DNA of 64,000 bases from Pseudolabrys sp. Lineage in GTDB: Bacteria > Pseudomonadota > Alphaproteobacteria > Rhizobiales > Xanthobacteraceae. The position numbers were made by a program, and so were the translations under genes. Every line of letters begins with the position of its first letter. The stretch's first letter is position 1. The stretch lies in the NCBI GenBank assembly GCA_017849615.1, contig JAFIGS010000011.1, positions 62,001 through 126,000 on the forward strand, in the 5' to 3' direction. Shown in pieces: positions 62,722 to 64,000 of this stretch. Below the pieces are notes generated by a model. That model had not been told where the DNA came from, did no database searches, and saw nothing but the letters and a program-made list of their open reading frames with translations.

Positions 62722-62872
62722 TTCAGGCTCGATTGGGAAAGGATTTCGCCTTTCAAATTCGCCCGAATATGGTTTCCAAATTCTTGTTGAAGGTGCGGAA
62801 ACACCGCATCAAATGTCGGCAAACGCGCTCAAGTTTTAGGCGCACCGCGATTTATAAAGAACGCCCGACGCC

Positions 62873-63823
62873 TCACGAGGACTTGCCACAGGACTTGCCG
62901 CGGATCGAAGCCCAGTCGAGCGCCGCGACTTCGCTCTTGATCCATGTGCCGAAAGCCTTGGCAGCCGGCGGCGGCCTCCGGTTCGACGGGCCGACCAGAT
63001 AGAACGCGCGTCCGGATTCCAGCGCCAGCGGAAAGGGCATGACGAGCTGGCCGCTTCGCAAGTCGTCATAGGCGAGAATGTCATAGGTCAGCAGCACGCC
63101 GGCGCCCTGGCAGGCGGCATCGAGCGCATGGTCGGCGCTGTTGAAGCGCAGGCCGCGCCGCAGATCGACCTCGCCGACACCGGCGGTTTTGAACCACACC
63201 GCCCAGTCCGGGCGCGCAGCAGTCGGGATCAGCGAGTCGTCGTGGATCAGCCGGAAGCCGGCGAGATCCGCCGCCGAGCGGATCGGCCCATGCTTCTCGA
63301 GGAATTGCGGCGTGCACACCGGCACGAAGAAGACGTCGACCAGCATGTCGAGATCGAGACCACCGGCGGCTTTCGGCGGCACCGCCATGTTGCGCAACGC
63401 CATGTCGATGCCGTCATTGATGAAGTTGGCGTTGCTGGCGCTCGCGGAAATGCGGATGTCGATATCGGGATAGGCGGCCGCGAACCGGTAGAGCCGCGGC
63501 ACCAGCCATTTCGCGGTCAGGCCCGGCGAGGTGCTGAGCACAAGCACATTCTCGTTCTGGCCGGCGTTGAAGGAGGCCACCGCGTCGCGGATATGGCTGA
63601 AGCCGGTCTGCAGGCCCGGATAAAGCTGCCGGCCAGCCGCGGTGAGCGCGATGGCGCGGACCCGGCGCTCGAACAGCTTGACGCCCAGCATCTCCTCCAG
63701 CGCGCGGATCTGGTGGCTCAGCGCGCCCGGCGTGACGTTCAGCTCGTTCGCGGCCTGGGTCAAACTCAGGTGACGCGCCGCTGCTTCAAAGGCGCGCAGG
63801 GCGGAAAGCGGGGGCATGGCCAT
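62873..63823 (-). CDS. LysR family transcriptional regulator (GcvA-like)
   Basis: This 316-residue LysR protein has an N-terminal HTH (MPPLSALRAFEAAARHLSLTQAANELNVTPGALSHQIRALEEMLGVKLFERRVR) and an effector domain of the GcvA type (YPDIDIRISASASNANFINDGIDMALR). The start at 63823 follows a GAGG site; an upstream frame to 63931 looks non-coding. Divergent partner gene, if any, is beyond the window and would share the region with the palindrome at 63979. Confidence 0.91.
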   Translation of the reverse strand: MAMPPLSALRAFEAAARHLSLTQAANELNVTPGALSHQIRALEEMLGVKLFERRVRAIALTAAGRQLYPGLQTGFSHIRDAVASFNAGQNENVLVLSTSPGLTAKWLVPRLYRFAAAYPDIDIRISASASNANFINDGIDMALRNMAVPPKAAGGLDLDMLVDVFFVPVCTPQFLEKHGPIRSAADLAGFRLIHDDSLIPTAARPDWAVWFKTAGVGEVDLRRGLRFNSADHALDAACQGAGVLLTYDILAYDDLRSGQLVMPFPLALESGRAFYLVGPSNRRPPPAAKAFGTWIKSEVAALDWASIRGKSCGKSS

Positions 63824-63978
63824 GGTTGAACCTCGCTCAACTGTCCGCCCGTGATTTGCCCTTGTCAACGGACCTGAGGCGGCCAGAGGGTTTGAGGTCC
63901 ACTCAACGATCGGAACAACGCCGGCACGCAAACTCGCGGGAAATCGAAGGTTTACACGTGTCCGTCCCGGACTTACGC

Positions 63979-63999
63979 TTTGGAATTCGGAATTCCAAA
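63979..63999. promoter_or_regulatory. Palindromic operator at the window edge
   Basis: Arms TTTGGAATTC (63979-63988) and GAATTCCAAA (63990-63999) are perfectly inverted around one G, roughly 155 bp upstream of the LysR start. The TGGAA/TTCCA halves resemble IclR-type boxes as well as possible LysR-linked sites. The gene it controls probably lies to the right of the window. Confidence 0.5.
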
Positions 64000-64000
64000 A

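Overview
The window is a chromosomal segment of a high-GC alphaproteobacterium, most likely a member of the Hyphomicrobiales (Rhizobiales) near Bradyrhizobium, Rhodopseudomonas, Pseudolabrys or Xanthobacteraceae. The evidence is GC-rich third codon positions, the leuS-lptE-holA and parB-parA-rsmG-mnmG-mnmE blocks, two perfect parS sites, a glnK-amtB nitrogen module with a sigma-54-type promoter, HWE/HisKA_2 kinase and ChrR-type regulators, and nested dyad repeats in intergenic gaps. No insertion sequence, prophage or CRISPR array was seen. The core genes and parS sites suggest the right half lies near the chromosome origin.

Region by region: 1-3.4 kb holds a homoprotocatechuate degradation operon (hpaF-hpaE-hpaD, the last cut by the window edge) with its MarR-type regulator hpaR and a 12-bp palindrome in the promoter. 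A tRNA-Gly(GCC) follows at 3.5 kb. From 3.7 to 9.2 kb are housekeeping genes: a YbaK editing deacylase, a CnoX-like thioredoxin, a LON-domain protein, a Trm112-like protein, a GST, a UbiH-type hydroxylase and TesB. From 9.3 to 11.8 kb are two PII genes and amtB, ending in an intrinsic terminator. From 11.8 to 16.9 kb is a complete ABC importer (binding protein, ATPase, two permeases) with a GntR/FCD regulator and matching palindromes at both promoters.

From 17 to 25 kb lies a divergent sigma-E/ChrR locus. The minus arm is an FAD amine oxidase, DUF1365 and a cyclopropane-fatty-acid synthase. The plus arm is an ECF sigma factor, a zinc anti-sigma ChrR, an alpha/beta hydrolase, DUF1295 and a second CFA-type methyltransferase, met by a convergent DUF2177 gene. 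Both arms diverge from one inverted repeat that carries TGATCC on each strand. The set looks like a singlet-oxygen-responsive membrane-lipid modification system.

From 25 to 33 kb are an aminotransferase (DapC-like), ftsK, lolA, xthA, a lone cyclic-nucleotide-binding protein, an OmpR-type regulator and an L,D-transpeptidase-like protein. From 33 to 36.4 kb is an anion-type ABC transporter (ATPase with C-terminal extension, duplicated permease) with no binding protein. It is preceded by a small ORF whose Shine-Dalgarno sequence is complementary to an upstream segment in a perfect 10-bp inverted repeat. From 36.9 to 41.5 kb are a HerA-like ATPase, YggS, a Crp/Fnr regulator with FNR-like cysteines, a lone receiver protein and a TumE-TumA toxin-antitoxin pair.

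From 41.7 to 54.7 kb is the origin-proximal core: leuS, lptE, holA, an HWE kinase, a SET protein with a basic repeat tail, a cluster of palindromic repeats, then parB, parA, rsmG, mnmG and mnmE. MnmE carries an unusual insert of about 90 residues in its G domain. From 54.9 to 64 kb are a sorbosone-dehydrogenase-like lipoprotein, an EamA transporter, RidA, a DUF2147 protein, a DUF255 thioredoxin-fold protein, a chimera of a chemotaxis signalling domain with a urea/amide-binding domain, a LysR regulator and a terminal palindrome.
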